Positions 24,061 through 31,472 of a stretch of DNA of 58,267 bases are shown in pieces. The stretch spans positions 1 through 58,267 of the forward strand of contig NZ_BAFP01000142.1 of the NCBI RefSeq assembly GCF_000308455.1. The letters run 5' to 3'. Source of the stretch: Nocardia abscessus NBRC 100374. Its GTDB lineage: Bacteria; Actinomycetota; Actinomycetes; Mycobacteriales; Mycobacteriaceae. The notes under the pieces are model-generated. The model saw only the letters and a list, made by a program, of their open reading frames with translations. It ran no database searches and had not been told where the DNA came from. A program made the translations under genes and the position numbers. Each line of letters opens with the position of its first letter. Position 1 is the first letter of the stretch.

Positions 24061-24256
24061 CCTATCCGGCGCTCACTGGTTCAAGAGTCGGCGCAGCGGA
24101 CCGTCCAAGGATTGCGTGGAGGTCGCGTTCCTCGAAGGGGGCCACGTCGGCATGCGCGACTCCAAGAACCCCTCCAGCCCGGCGCTCGTATTCACTCCCA
24201 GCGAGTGGGACGCCTTCACCGCGGGCGTCGCGGCGGGAGAATTCGACCGGCACTAG
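24050..24256 (+). CDS. DUF397 small protein
   Basis: 68 residues from GTG 24050, with GGAG about 7 nt upstream; the frame extends to a TTG at 24032, which is less likely. The DUF397 pattern is complete: WFKSRRSGPSKDCVEVAFLEGGHVGMRDSKNPSSPALVFTPSEWDAFTAG. It overlaps the upstream XRE gene, implying coupled translation at a set ratio. Family members act with their cognate XRE protein. Confidence 0.85.
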   Translation: MDVDLSGAHWFKSRRSGPSKDCVEVAFLEGGHVGMRDSKNPSSPALVFTPSEWDAFTAGVAAGEFDRH

Positions 24257-24357
24257 CCGCCCGAACTGCCCATCCATCCTGGTCACCAGCATCTAGCTGG
24301 ACTTTTCCCACCCCGCGCGCGGCTCTGCTACAGTCTCGGTTGGCACATCTGCCTCTC

Positions 24358-24431
24358 GCCGATGTAGTTCAATGGTAGAACTTCTGCTTCCCAAGCAGAC
24401 AGCGCGGGTTCGATTCCCGTCATCGGCTCCA
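24358..24431 (+). tRNA. tRNA-Gly (anticodon CCC)
   Basis: The acceptor stem GCCGATG pairs with CATCGGC. The anticodon stem TCTGC/GCAGA encloses the loop TTCCCAA with anticodon CCC at 24390-24392. The T-arm reads GCGGGTTCGATTCCCGT. The 3' CCA is encoded at 24429-24431. It is followed directly by a terminator. Confidence 0.95.
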
Positions 24432-24435
24432 CGAG

Positions 24436-24475
24436 AAAGGCCCTGGACCGGCACCCGCCGATCCAGGGCCTTTTC
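24436..24475 (+). terminator. Rho-independent terminator of the tRNA gene
   Basis: A 12-bp stem (AAAGGCCCTGGA / TCCAGGGCCTTT) with a 14-nt loop ends in TTTT, starting 5 bases after the tRNA. Confidence 0.9.
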
Positions 24476-24548
24476 GCTACCCGGCCCCTCGTCACGAGTG
24501 GCACATGGCGGAGGCGAATCGCGAGAAGACCTCTCCGTCATGTGCCAC

Positions 24549-25658
24549 TCAACGAGGTACCAGGCGGTAGAGGGAGGTTGTTTCCGCGGCGCGGGCGGTG
24601 GCGAAGGGGGAGTTCGGGTCGGTGGCTCGGGTGTGGGTGGGGCGGGTGTCGAGTCGGGCGGTGATGTGGAGGCCGGCGGTGGTGATGCGGGCGAGTAGTT
24701 CGCTTCGGGTGCGCAGGCCGAGGTGTTCGGGGAGGTCGGAGAGGATCAGCCAGCCTTCGCCGCCGGGGCGCAGGTGGGCGCGCAGGCCGGAGAGGTAGTC
24801 GTGCAGCATGGACGAGTTCTCGTCGTAGACACCGCTTTCCAGGGCTGAGGTCGGCGTGCCGGGGAGCCAGGGTGGGTTGCAGACTACGAGGTCGGCCTCG
24901 CCGTCCGGGAAGAGAGCCGGGCCGTGCACGTCTACGGACGACAGGCCCAGTCGATCGAGATTGGCGCGGGCGCAAGCCAGTGCGCGAAGGCTGTTGTCCG
25001 TGGCGGTGATTCGACTGTAACCGCGGCGGGCCAGGAGGGCGGCGAGTACACCGGTGCCGGTGCCGAGGTCGAAGGCGATGTCGGCCCGTGCGGGTAGTGG
25101 CGCGGCGGCGACGAGGTCGACGTACTCGCCGCGGACCGGGGAGAACACGCCGTAGTGCGCATGAATGCGGTCGTCGAGGGCGGGCACGTACACGCCCTTC
25201 TCCCGCCACTGCGCCGCACCTAACACACCGAGCAGCCCGGTTAGCGGGATCACCGTGCTCCCCTGCGGCGCGCCATACGCCTCGGTGCACGCTCGCCGCA
25301 CGTCAGGAGCGCGACGCAAGGCCAGCGAGTGGTCGTCCTCGAGCAGCACGAGCAGCTTGCCGAGCACTTGCGCCCGACGACGCCGCGACGCGCGATAGCG
25401 CCGGAACGCTTCGGCCGGGTCGTCGTCCAGCGGAGCCTGCCGCTCTACCCGACGCCCCATCGCACGTAATAGCTGCCGTGCATTGTGGAAGTCACCGCGC
25501 CAGAGCAGGCCGGTCCCTGCACGCGCCGACCGGCAAGCCGTGTCGGCGGTCGTCGCGTCGTTCACCACCACGATCGAATCAGGCGCCGACGCGCCGTTTT
25601 CGGAATGCCAGCGGGCGGTTCGCAAGGTGTGGTCTTCGGTCCAGGAAACGGTGGACAC
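24549..25658 (-). CDS. SAM-dependent methyltransferase with NPPW motif
   Basis: 369 residues. The N-terminal half (1-185) is a variable region. The C-terminal half is a class I methyltransferase: motif I DIAFDLGTGTGVLAALLARRG, acidic residue in ITATDNS, and the NPPW motif in DLVVCNPPWLPG, which marks enzymes that methylate amino groups on nucleobases or glutamine side chains (RsmC, PrmC, HemK types). The two-domain layout recalls RsmC/RlmG rRNA guanine-N2 methyltransferases, but the target cannot be fixed from sequence. Confidence 0.8.
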   Translation of the reverse strand: MSTVSWTEDHTLRTARWHSENGASAPDSIVVVNDATTADTACRSARAGTGLLWRGDFHNARQLLRAMGRRVERQAPLDDDPAEAFRRYRASRRRRAQVLGKLLVLLEDDHSLALRRAPDVRRACTEAYGAPQGSTVIPLTGLLGVLGAAQWREKGVYVPALDDRIHAHYGVFSPVRGEYVDLVAAAPLPARADIAFDLGTGTGVLAALLARRGYSRITATDNSLRALACARANLDRLGLSSVDVHGPALFPDGEADLVVCNPPWLPGTPTSALESGVYDENSSMLHDYLSGLRAHLRPGGEGWLILSDLPEHLGLRTRSELLARITTAGLHITARLDTRPTHTRATDPNSPFATARAAETTSLYRLVPR

Positions 25659-25722
25659 CGCGTACTCCTCGTGATCGAACGTGCATGGGCACGACGAGCA
25701 CTTCGCCGCGGAATCGCGAAAA

Positions 25723-25743
25723 CCTGTGCGGTTATCGCACAGG
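25723..25743 (-). terminator. Rho-independent terminator of the sulfur operon
   Basis: Read on the minus strand, CCTGTGCG-ATAAC-CGCACAGG is followed at once by TTTTC. It lies about 200 bp past the flavin reductase stop codon (25947), and no gene lies between. Confidence 0.65.
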
Positions 25744-25946
25744 GTCAGTCAAGTTGTCTGCCTACGCCCGCGTCGAAGTGCGCGGGAAGTCACCGAGGAC
25801 CATGCCGAGCGTCATGACCGGACCTTTCCGTGAGAGACCCTCCGAGTCTCCCACAGCCCTGATCGACGCCGAATTCCGGTCCACGGCGATGACCGGTGCA
25901 CGGCCGTATGGATCGCGGCCTCGAAACCGTGAACGCGTCCGCTACC

Positions 25947-26462
25947 TCAAGCCGCCCCGTTGGCCGGTTCGGCGTGCAACCGGCGGAAGCGGCTGCCCTG
26001 GAACACCAGGGGGTCGACGTCGGCGCGGGTGGCGATGCGGTGTATGCGCAGGATGACGACGGCGTGGTCGCCCGCCGGGACATGGGCTTCCTGGACGCCT
26101 TCGATCCAGGCGGACGCGCCGTCGATGAACACGGCGTCGCCCGAGCCGCGGTGCAGCTGGATATCGCGGAAACGGTCGCCGTCGCGGGTGCCGAGGGAGC
26201 GGGCGGCGGCCTGCTGGTCGGTGCCGAGCAGGCTCAGGCCGAGGTGGCTCGCTGCGGCGAGCTTCGGCCACGTGGCCGAGGAGTTCTGCACGCAGAACGA
26301 GACCAGGGGCGGGTCGAGCGAGACGGGAACGAACGTGCTCACCGCCAGACCGTGCGGGGTTCCGTCGATTTCGGCGCATACCGCGACCACACCGCTGGGG
26401 AAATTCGCGAACGCGCGACGCAGACCGGCTCCGTCGGCGGGAAATTCGAACAGGTCATGCAT
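25947..26462 (-). CDS. Flavin reductase domain (HpaC/StyB-like) protein
   Basis: 171 residues from ATG 26462 (MHDLFEFPADGAGLRRAFANFPSGV). The flavin-reductase-like fold is shown by FPSGVVAVCAEIDGTPHGLAVSTFVPVSLDPPLVSFCV and the C-terminal DPLVFQGSRFRRL. Such NAD(P)H:flavin reductases feed reduced FMN or FAD to two-component monooxygenases. The start overlaps the upstream FMN reductase stop by 8 bp. In this operon it could serve SfnG, the SfnB-like enzyme or the StyA-like flavoprotein at 29443. It is the last gene before the terminator. Confidence 0.85.
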   Translation of the reverse strand: MHDLFEFPADGAGLRRAFANFPSGVVAVCAEIDGTPHGLAVSTFVPVSLDPPLVSFCVQNSSATWPKLAAASHLGLSLLGTDQQAAARSLGTRDGDRFRDIQLHRGSGDAVFIDGASAWIEGVQEAHVPAGDHAVVILRIHRIATRADVDPLVFQGSRFRRLHAEPANGAA

Positions 26463-26970
26463 GATTCGCAGCTTTCGAGCTGTGGGCCAGTGCCTGGGCG
26501 ACCGAACGCCACCGACCACTGTACCGGTCGATGACGCCGTCCTCGGCGAATGTGCGATCGGACAGGTAGAGCCCGGGCAGCGCGGCGGTGGCCCCGATTT
26601 CGACGAGCACGGGCTTCAGCAACAGGTCGGGCGCCAGTGCATGAGCCGGTCCGGCGCCGAGCATCACCGGCGCCGCGAGCACGCCCTCGAGTCCCGTTCC
26701 GCCTTCGAACTGTTCGAGGAACAGCTTCAGCAAACCGGTGTAGGTCGCCTTGAAGGTGGGGCTGGCGAAGACCACGAGTTCCGACCCGGCCACGGTGCGC
26801 ACCGCCTCTGCCACGACCGGGTCACCCCAGCTGAGCAGCCCCGGACCGAACTCGACCAAGTCGATCACGGTGGGCTCCACCTCCGGCCGCAGCCCCCGCG
26901 CGACCAGCGTGGCCGCGGTCAGGGTCCGCGAGGCCGGTTTCGGATTTCCGACGACGACAGTGACCGTCAT
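26455..26970 (-). CDS. NAD(P)H-dependent FMN reductase (MsuE/SsuE-type flavodoxin fold)
   Basis: 171 residues, preceded by AAAGGAGACGAA and starting MTVTVVVGNPKPASRTLTAA, the GNPKPxSRT phosphate-binding loop of SsuE/MsuE-type reductases. VVFASPTFKATYTGLLKLFLEQF is the second signature of the family. These enzymes provide FMNH2 to flavin-dependent sulfonate and sulfone monooxygenases. It lies directly downstream of the SfnB-like gene (11 bp) and upstream of a second, unrelated flavin reductase. Two reductases of different fold in one operon suggest separate partners. Confidence 0.87.
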   Translation of the reverse strand: MTVTVVVGNPKPASRTLTAATLVARGLRPEVEPTVIDLVEFGPGLLSWGDPVVAEAVRTVAGSELVVFASPTFKATYTGLLKLFLEQFEGGTGLEGVLAAPVMLGAGPAHALAPDLLLKPVLVEIGATAALPGLYLSDRTFAEDGVIDRYSGRWRSVAQALAHSSKAANHA

Positions 26971-26981
26971 TTCGTCTCCTT

Positions 26982-28199
26982 TCAGATCACACCGTGCAGC
27001 GGCGGCGCGGCGTCGTGCAGCAGGGCCCGGCCGATGTGCTGGTATTTCCAGCGCACCGGGTCGTGCAGGGTGTGCGTACGCGCGTTGCGCCAGAAGTGGT
27101 GCAGGTTCAGATCCGCGGCGGCGCTGCGCGTTCCGCCGACCTCGAACAGCGCGGCGGACACGTCGTTGGCGGCGCGGTCGGCCAGCACTTTGGCGGTCGC
27201 CACGGCCAGCGACGCCTGGGCGGCGCCGTCGACGCTCGGATCGGTCCTGGTGGCCGCGTCCACCGCCCATCCGGCCGACGAGAGGGTCGCCTCCGCGGCG
27301 GTGACCGCGACCGACAACTCACCGAAACGCTGGATCAGCAGCGGGTCGTCCACCGCGTTCGCCACCCCGGCCTCGAACCACGGACGACTTTTCGTGCGCA
27401 CGAACTCCGTGGCCGCGCTGAGGGCGCCGCGGGCGATGCCGGTGTCGATGGCGGCGTGCAGCAGCTGCGCGAACGCGCCGTAACCGGTCGGCGCGCGCAC
27501 CGCGCCGGAGCGGGGAATCACCTGGTCGCGGTCGACCAGGACCTCCTCGAAGAACACCGTTCCGCTGCCGGTGGTGCGCTGCCCGAGCCCGTTCCAGTCG
27601 TCCACCACGCGCACGCCGGGCGTGTTCGCGGGCAGGTAGGCGATGTACTCGCCGGGCTCGAGGCCACTGTGGCCCTCCGGATCGTCCAGCCGGGTCAGCA
27701 CCGCGAACAGGTCGGCGAACAGCGATCCGGTGCAGTAGTACTTCACGCCGTCCACGCAGAATCGCTCGCCGACCGGTCGCAACGTGGTGGAGATGTCGGC
27801 GACGGTCGCGCCGCCGCGCTCGGACTGCGCGTTGGCGATGCGCCCACCGTCGACCACCCGCCCGAAGTAGCGCCTGCGCTGCCGCTCCGTACCCGCGAGC
27901 CGGAGCAGGTTCACATAGACGAAGTGACTGTGCGGAATCTGCGCGATGTTGGGGTCGGCCGTGGCGAGGATTCGCGTCACTTCCGCGACCGCGCTCGGCG
28001 GCAGATCCGCGCCACCGTAGGCCGCGGGCACGGTGATCGCGAGCAGACCGCCGGCCGCCAGCCGATCGACCTCCGCGTACGGCAGCGCGCGATCCCGGTC
28101 GCGCTGCGCGGCCCCCGGCGCGAATTCCGCCGCGAGCCGCTGCGCGACCGCGAACGCCTGTGCCGCCGAGAGGATGCGATCGGCGGCGACCGCGGTCAT
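26982..28199 (-). CDS. SfnB/DszC-like acyl-CoA-dehydrogenase-fold monooxygenase
   Basis: A 405-residue member of the acyl-CoA dehydrogenase superfamily branch that uses reduced flavin and oxygen (SfnB, DszC). Signature stretches: VPAAYGGADLPPSAVAEVTRIL, IPHSHFVYVNLLRLAG, GVKYYCTGSLFADLFAVLTR, DDWNGLGQRTTGSGTVFFEEV and LHHFWRNARTHTLHDPVRWKYQHIG. The histidine-rich C-terminal segment replaces the acyl-CoA catalytic region. The start forms TGATG with the stop codon of sfnG. With SfnG and two flavin reductases it probably acts in oxygenolytic release of sulfite from dimethyl sulfone or a related compound. Confidence 0.85.
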   Translation of the reverse strand: MTAVAADRILSAAQAFAVAQRLAAEFAPGAAQRDRDRALPYAEVDRLAAGGLLAITVPAAYGGADLPPSAVAEVTRILATADPNIAQIPHSHFVYVNLLRLAGTERQRRRYFGRVVDGGRIANAQSERGGATVADISTTLRPVGERFCVDGVKYYCTGSLFADLFAVLTRLDDPEGHSGLEPGEYIAYLPANTPGVRVVDDWNGLGQRTTGSGTVFFEEVLVDRDQVIPRSGAVRAPTGYGAFAQLLHAAIDTGIARGALSAATEFVRTKSRPWFEAGVANAVDDPLLIQRFGELSVAVTAAEATLSSAGWAVDAATRTDPSVDGAAQASLAVATAKVLADRAANDVSAALFEVGGTRSAAADLNLHHFWRNARTHTLHDPVRWKYQHIGRALLHDAAPPLHGVI

Positions 28200-29314
28200 C
28201 AGTTCACCGCCGCGACAGGCCGCTGCGCGGCTTCCAGCTCACGCACCAGCGGGAGCACCTTCGCGCCGAAATACTCGATCTCCTCCTGGAAGTGCAGGAA
28301 GCCGCCGAGGATCAGGTCGACGCCGAGCTGCTTGTAGGCGACGATCCGCTCGGCCACCTGCTCCGGCGTGCCGATCAGCTGGGTGCGGAAACCGTCGTTG
28401 TACTGCACCAGGTCTTCGAACGTGGAGTCGGCCCACATACCCTTGCGGTCCTTGGTGGACGGGCCGGCCTGCTGCACCGCGTCGCGGAAGCCCTCGACCG
28501 CGGGCTTGTTCGCCTTTTCGATGATCTCCCGCAGGGTGTCGCGGGCTTCGGCCTCGGTGTCGCGGACGATGATGAAGCCGTTGAGCCCGAATCTCACTTC
28601 GCGGTCGTGGGCGCGGGCGACGGCGCGCAGGTCGTCGAGCTGCTCGGTGACGCCGTCGAAGTCCTTGCCGTTGGAGAAGTACCAGTCGGCGTAGCGCCCG
28701 CCGTTGCGCCGTGCGGCGGTCGAGTTACCGCCTTGGAAGAGTTCGGGATTCGGGCGCTCGGGGGTGTTCAGCGGCTTCGGCTTCAGGGTGAAGTCCCTGA
28801 TGCGGTAGAAGTCGCCGCCGTAGTCGACGTTGTCCTCGGTCCAGATCTTGCGGATCACCTCGAGGAATTCCGCGCTGCGCCGGTAGCGCTCGTCGTGCTC
28901 GAGCCACGGCTCCCCGAGCGCGGTGAATTCACCGGCGAACCAGCCGGAGACGACGTTGATGGCGAACCGGCCGCCCGACAGGTGATCGGCGGTGGCGCCG
29001 AACTTGGCCAGCACGGCCGGATGCCACAGTCCGGGATGCACGGCCGCGATGACCTTCAGCCGTTCGGTGGCGCCGAGCAGCGCGAGACTGAACGAGGTCG
29101 ATTCGTGCTGGTACTCCGCGCCGTAGGAGGCGGTGTAGCGCACCTGGGAGAGCGCGTAGTCGAAGCCGTTGTTCTCCGCGGTCTGCGCGAGCTTCTTGTT
29201 GTACTCGAAATCCCAGCTCGTGCGCTGTTCGATTTCGCTGGTGACCAGTCCCCCGCTGACGTTGGGCACCCAGTAGGCGAACCGGATCTGCTCGGCGATC
29301 TGCTCCGTGGTCAT
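28199..29314 (-). CDS. sfnG: Dimethylsulfone monooxygenase SfnG
   Basis: A 371-residue bacterial-luciferase-fold enzyme. Near-diagnostic stretches of SfnG are FAYWVPNVSGGLVTSEIEQR, KLAQTAENNGFDYALSQVRY, SYGAEYQHESTSFSLALLGA, INVVSGWFAGEF, GEPWLEHDERYRRS and YNDGFRTQLIGTPEQVAERI. SfnG uses FMNH2 and O2 to convert dimethyl sulfone to methanesulfinate and formaldehyde, a sulfur-scavenging step under sulfate limitation. It begins a four-gene coupled run with the SfnB-like enzyme, FMN reductase and flavin reductase. A 9-bp hairpin (29356-29380) lies upstream. Confidence 0.92.
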   Translation of the reverse strand: MTTEQIAEQIRFAYWVPNVSGGLVTSEIEQRTSWDFEYNKKLAQTAENNGFDYALSQVRYTASYGAEYQHESTSFSLALLGATERLKVIAAVHPGLWHPAVLAKFGATADHLSGGRFAINVVSGWFAGEFTALGEPWLEHDERYRRSAEFLEVIRKIWTEDNVDYGGDFYRIRDFTLKPKPLNTPERPNPELFQGGNSTAARRNGGRYADWYFSNGKDFDGVTEQLDDLRAVARAHDREVRFGLNGFIIVRDTEAEARDTLREIIEKANKPAVEGFRDAVQQAGPSTKDRKGMWADSTFEDLVQYNDGFRTQLIGTPEQVAERIVAYKQLGVDLILGGFLHFQEEIEYFGAKVLPLVRELEAAQRPVAAVN

Positions 29315-29355
29315 AGCTGCTCCATGGTTTTCGGGGGGTAGCCGTCGGATCGGAG

Positions 29356-29380
29356 GCCGGACGCCGCGAATGCGTCCGGC
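29356..29380. terminator. Hairpin between the StyA-like gene and sfnG
   Basis: GCCGGACGC / GCGTCCGGC with a 7-nt loop sits about 65 bp downstream of the flavoprotein gene and 42 bp upstream of sfnG, on their shared minus strand. There is no T tract. It may reduce read-through or act in the sfnG leader. Confidence 0.4.
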
Positions 29381-29442
29381 GCTCCTTCCACTCCAGCACC
29401 GGCCCCCGGTCGGGACGAGGTTTTGAATCTGTGCGATTCGGA

Positions 29443-30828
29443 TCAGGCGTCGGCGAGGGCAGGCGAGTAGCTCGACCTGCTGAACGTGCCCGCGGGCGCG
29501 AACCGGCCGAGCAGCGCGGCGGCGTCCTCACCGGTGACCCGGGTGATGAACTCGGCTGCCGCTTCCGGCGAATCCACCGGCAGGAACGGCTGCGGGCGAT
29601 GCAGCAGGCCCACCAGCGCCGAGGCGAACGCCGGTTCCACGGCCGCCGCGGCGAAGAAGGCGTTGCCGATCTCGCCCAGCTCGGGATCGCTGAGGAACAG
29701 CCTGGTCACCTTGTTGGCCGCGTCGCCGCGCGCGGCCAGGAACGCCGTGTACTGGCGTGCGATCCACGCCTCGTCGAACGGTCCGTCGTGCACGGCGGCC
29801 GCCGCGACCAGCCGCTGAGCCTGGATCAAGCCGCTCTGCGCGCCCTGGCCCGCGATCGGGTCGTAGGCGATGGCGGTGTCACCGAGCGCGGCCACCACGT
29901 GCCCGCTCGCGGTGCGCCCGACACCGGACCGCACGACCGGACGCACCGCCCCCTTCAACCACGAGTGCGGGTCCTCGGGGATGGTTTTCGTGGCCAGCAC
30001 CTCCGGCAGATCCCAGTCGATGTAGTCGCGGTAGAGGTCCTGCACGATCCGGTGCGCCGATTCGGCGGAATCCGCGGCGGCGAAACGCTTCTCCCAGTCG
30101 CTGCCGGGACGCGCCCAACCGAGGAACGCCCAGCTCGGCCCCGCGTCCTTGTGCAGGTACGGTCCCCACCACCCTTCGCCCTGATCGGCGAGGATGGAGA
30201 AGCCACTGTGCGCACCGCCCGCGACGCTGCGATGGGCGAAAACGTTCTCGTCGTGGCCGATTCCGGTCACGGTGACGGTGAGCAGCGAGCGCTGCGGCGC
30301 GTCGTACGGGGTGCGCTGCGCGTCGACGAGGAACAGGTCCGACAGACCACCGCGACCGGTCGCGACCAAGGTGAGGTCGTTGGCGGCGGCGATGCCGTCG
30401 AGCGTCTCCGGAGTCACCTGCTCGACCACGAACCGGCCGCCGCGCTCCAGGAACGCGGTGAGCCGCTCGTCGGCCTTGAGCCGGGTGTCCACCGCGACGC
30501 CGGCGAATCCGTCGAAATGACCGTCGAACTGGATTAATTCGGCGCGGTCAGGACCCGCGATGCGCACGCTCAGGCCGCTGTGCCGGGGCGCACGCGCGGT
30601 GTAGCTGTCCAATCCGAGGGCGGCCTCGGCCTGCTGGGTCTCACCGAATTCGAGCGCGGTGCCGGTGGCGGGCACGTCGTCACGCAAGGCGCGCTGATCG
30701 CGCTCGCTGTAGAGGGTGACGTCGAAACCGGCGTCGAGAAGTCCTAGCGCCGCAGTGACGCCGGTCTGTCCGGCGCCGATAACCGCGGCCGAACGAGTGG
30801 AACGGGATACGGAATGCTGCGATGTCAT
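29443..30828 (-). CDS. StyA/IndA-like FAD monooxygenase
   Basis: A 461-residue flavoprotein of the styrene/indole monooxygenase (group E) type, from ATG 30828 (MTSQHSVSRSTRSAAVIGAGQTGVTAALGLL); GTG/ATG starts up to 30852 are possible. It has the FAD motif GAGQTG near the N-terminus, the mid-domain TLVATGRGGLSDLF, and GDTAIAYDPIAGQGAQSGL, which matches the FAD-binding helix of StyA. Such enzymes lack an NADH site and need a separate reductase; the HpaC/StyB-like gene at 25947 is a candidate. No styrene oxide isomerase or dehydrogenase is nearby, so styrene use is not implied; a thioether or sulfoxide substrate is more in keeping with the sulfur genes. Confidence 0.8.
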   Translation of the reverse strand: MTSQHSVSRSTRSAAVIGAGQTGVTAALGLLDAGFDVTLYSERDQRALRDDVPATGTALEFGETQQAEAALGLDSYTARAPRHSGLSVRIAGPDRAELIQFDGHFDGFAGVAVDTRLKADERLTAFLERGGRFVVEQVTPETLDGIAAANDLTLVATGRGGLSDLFLVDAQRTPYDAPQRSLLTVTVTGIGHDENVFAHRSVAGGAHSGFSILADQGEGWWGPYLHKDAGPSWAFLGWARPGSDWEKRFAAADSAESAHRIVQDLYRDYIDWDLPEVLATKTIPEDPHSWLKGAVRPVVRSGVGRTASGHVVAALGDTAIAYDPIAGQGAQSGLIQAQRLVAAAAVHDGPFDEAWIARQYTAFLAARGDAANKVTRLFLSDPELGEIGNAFFAAAAVEPAFASALVGLLHRPQPFLPVDSPEAAAEFITRVTGEDAAALLGRFAPAGTFSRSSYSPALADA

Positions 30829-30926
30829 GCAGGGATGATGCGATGGCCGCATGGTGCGCGCAGAGTGTTGCGATCACCGAGAATCAATGGGCAGACAGCG
30901 AATTCCCAGCGCGTACCATTCGGGCC

Positions 30927-31409
30927 ATGTCGTTTGTTGTCGCCGATCTGACCGGAGACCGCACCGAGCAGTACCGACAGCTCGCCGCGCAGGCGCAGGC
31001 GCTGGTCACGGGTGAAACCGATCGTATCGCCAACGCCGCCAATCTCTCCGCGTTGGTCTTCCACGCGTTATCCGATGTGAATTGGGTGGGTTTCTATTTC
31101 TACGACGGATGGGAACTGGTGGTCGGCCCCTTCCAGGGCAAGCCGGCGTGTGTGCGCATAGCGCTCGGAAAAGGCGTGTGCGGTACCGCCGCGCAAACCG
31201 GGGAAACTCAGCTCGTGCCGGATGTCCACGCGTTCGACGGCCATATCGCCTGTGATGCCGACACGCGTTCGGAAATCGTCGTGCCGCTGGTTCGCGACGG
31301 TGCGCTCGTCGGGGTCTTCGACCTCGACAGTCCACGCCCCGGTCGCTTCGATGACGTCGATCGCGCGGGTCTGGAAGCGGTCGCCGAGGTATTCCTCGCC
31401 GCGAGCTGA
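30927..31409 (+). CDS. msrC: Free methionine-(R)-sulfoxide reductase (GAF domain)
   Basis: A 160-residue single GAF-domain protein from ATG 30927. It has the hallmark stretches NWVGFYFYDGWELVVGPFQGKPACVRIALGKGVCGTAAQTGE and IACDADTRSEIVVPL, which supply the three conserved cysteines (ACVRI, GVCGT, IACDA) of free-Met-R-SO reductases such as E. coli MsrC. It reduces free methionine-R-sulfoxide, recycling methionine. It is divergent from the StyA-like gene with about 100 bp between. Placement amid sulfur-scavenging genes fits a sulfur theme. Confidence 0.9.
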   Translation: MSFVVADLTGDRTEQYRQLAAQAQALVTGETDRIANAANLSALVFHALSDVNWVGFYFYDGWELVVGPFQGKPACVRIALGKGVCGTAAQTGETQLVPDVHAFDGHIACDADTRSEIVVPLVRDGALVGVFDLDSPRPGRFDDVDRAGLEAVAEVFLAAS

Positions 31410-31430
31410 TCGTTCGCCGCGCTGGAAACC

Positions 31431-31465
31431 GGACGGCGTCGGCGAAGAGGGCTCCGACGCCGTCC
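31431..31465. terminator. Hairpin between convergent genes
   Basis: A perfect 12-bp stem (GGACGGCGTCGG / CCGACGCCGTCC) with an 11-nt loop lies between the msrC stop codon and the end of the convergent monooxygenase gene at 31473. Confidence 0.6.
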
Positions 31466-31472
31466 GACGATG

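Noticed and set aside
29315..29442. Possible SAM or other riboswitch before sfnG
   Set aside because: Only a simple 9-bp hairpin and a weak second repeat are visible; no conserved riboswitch core was recognised.
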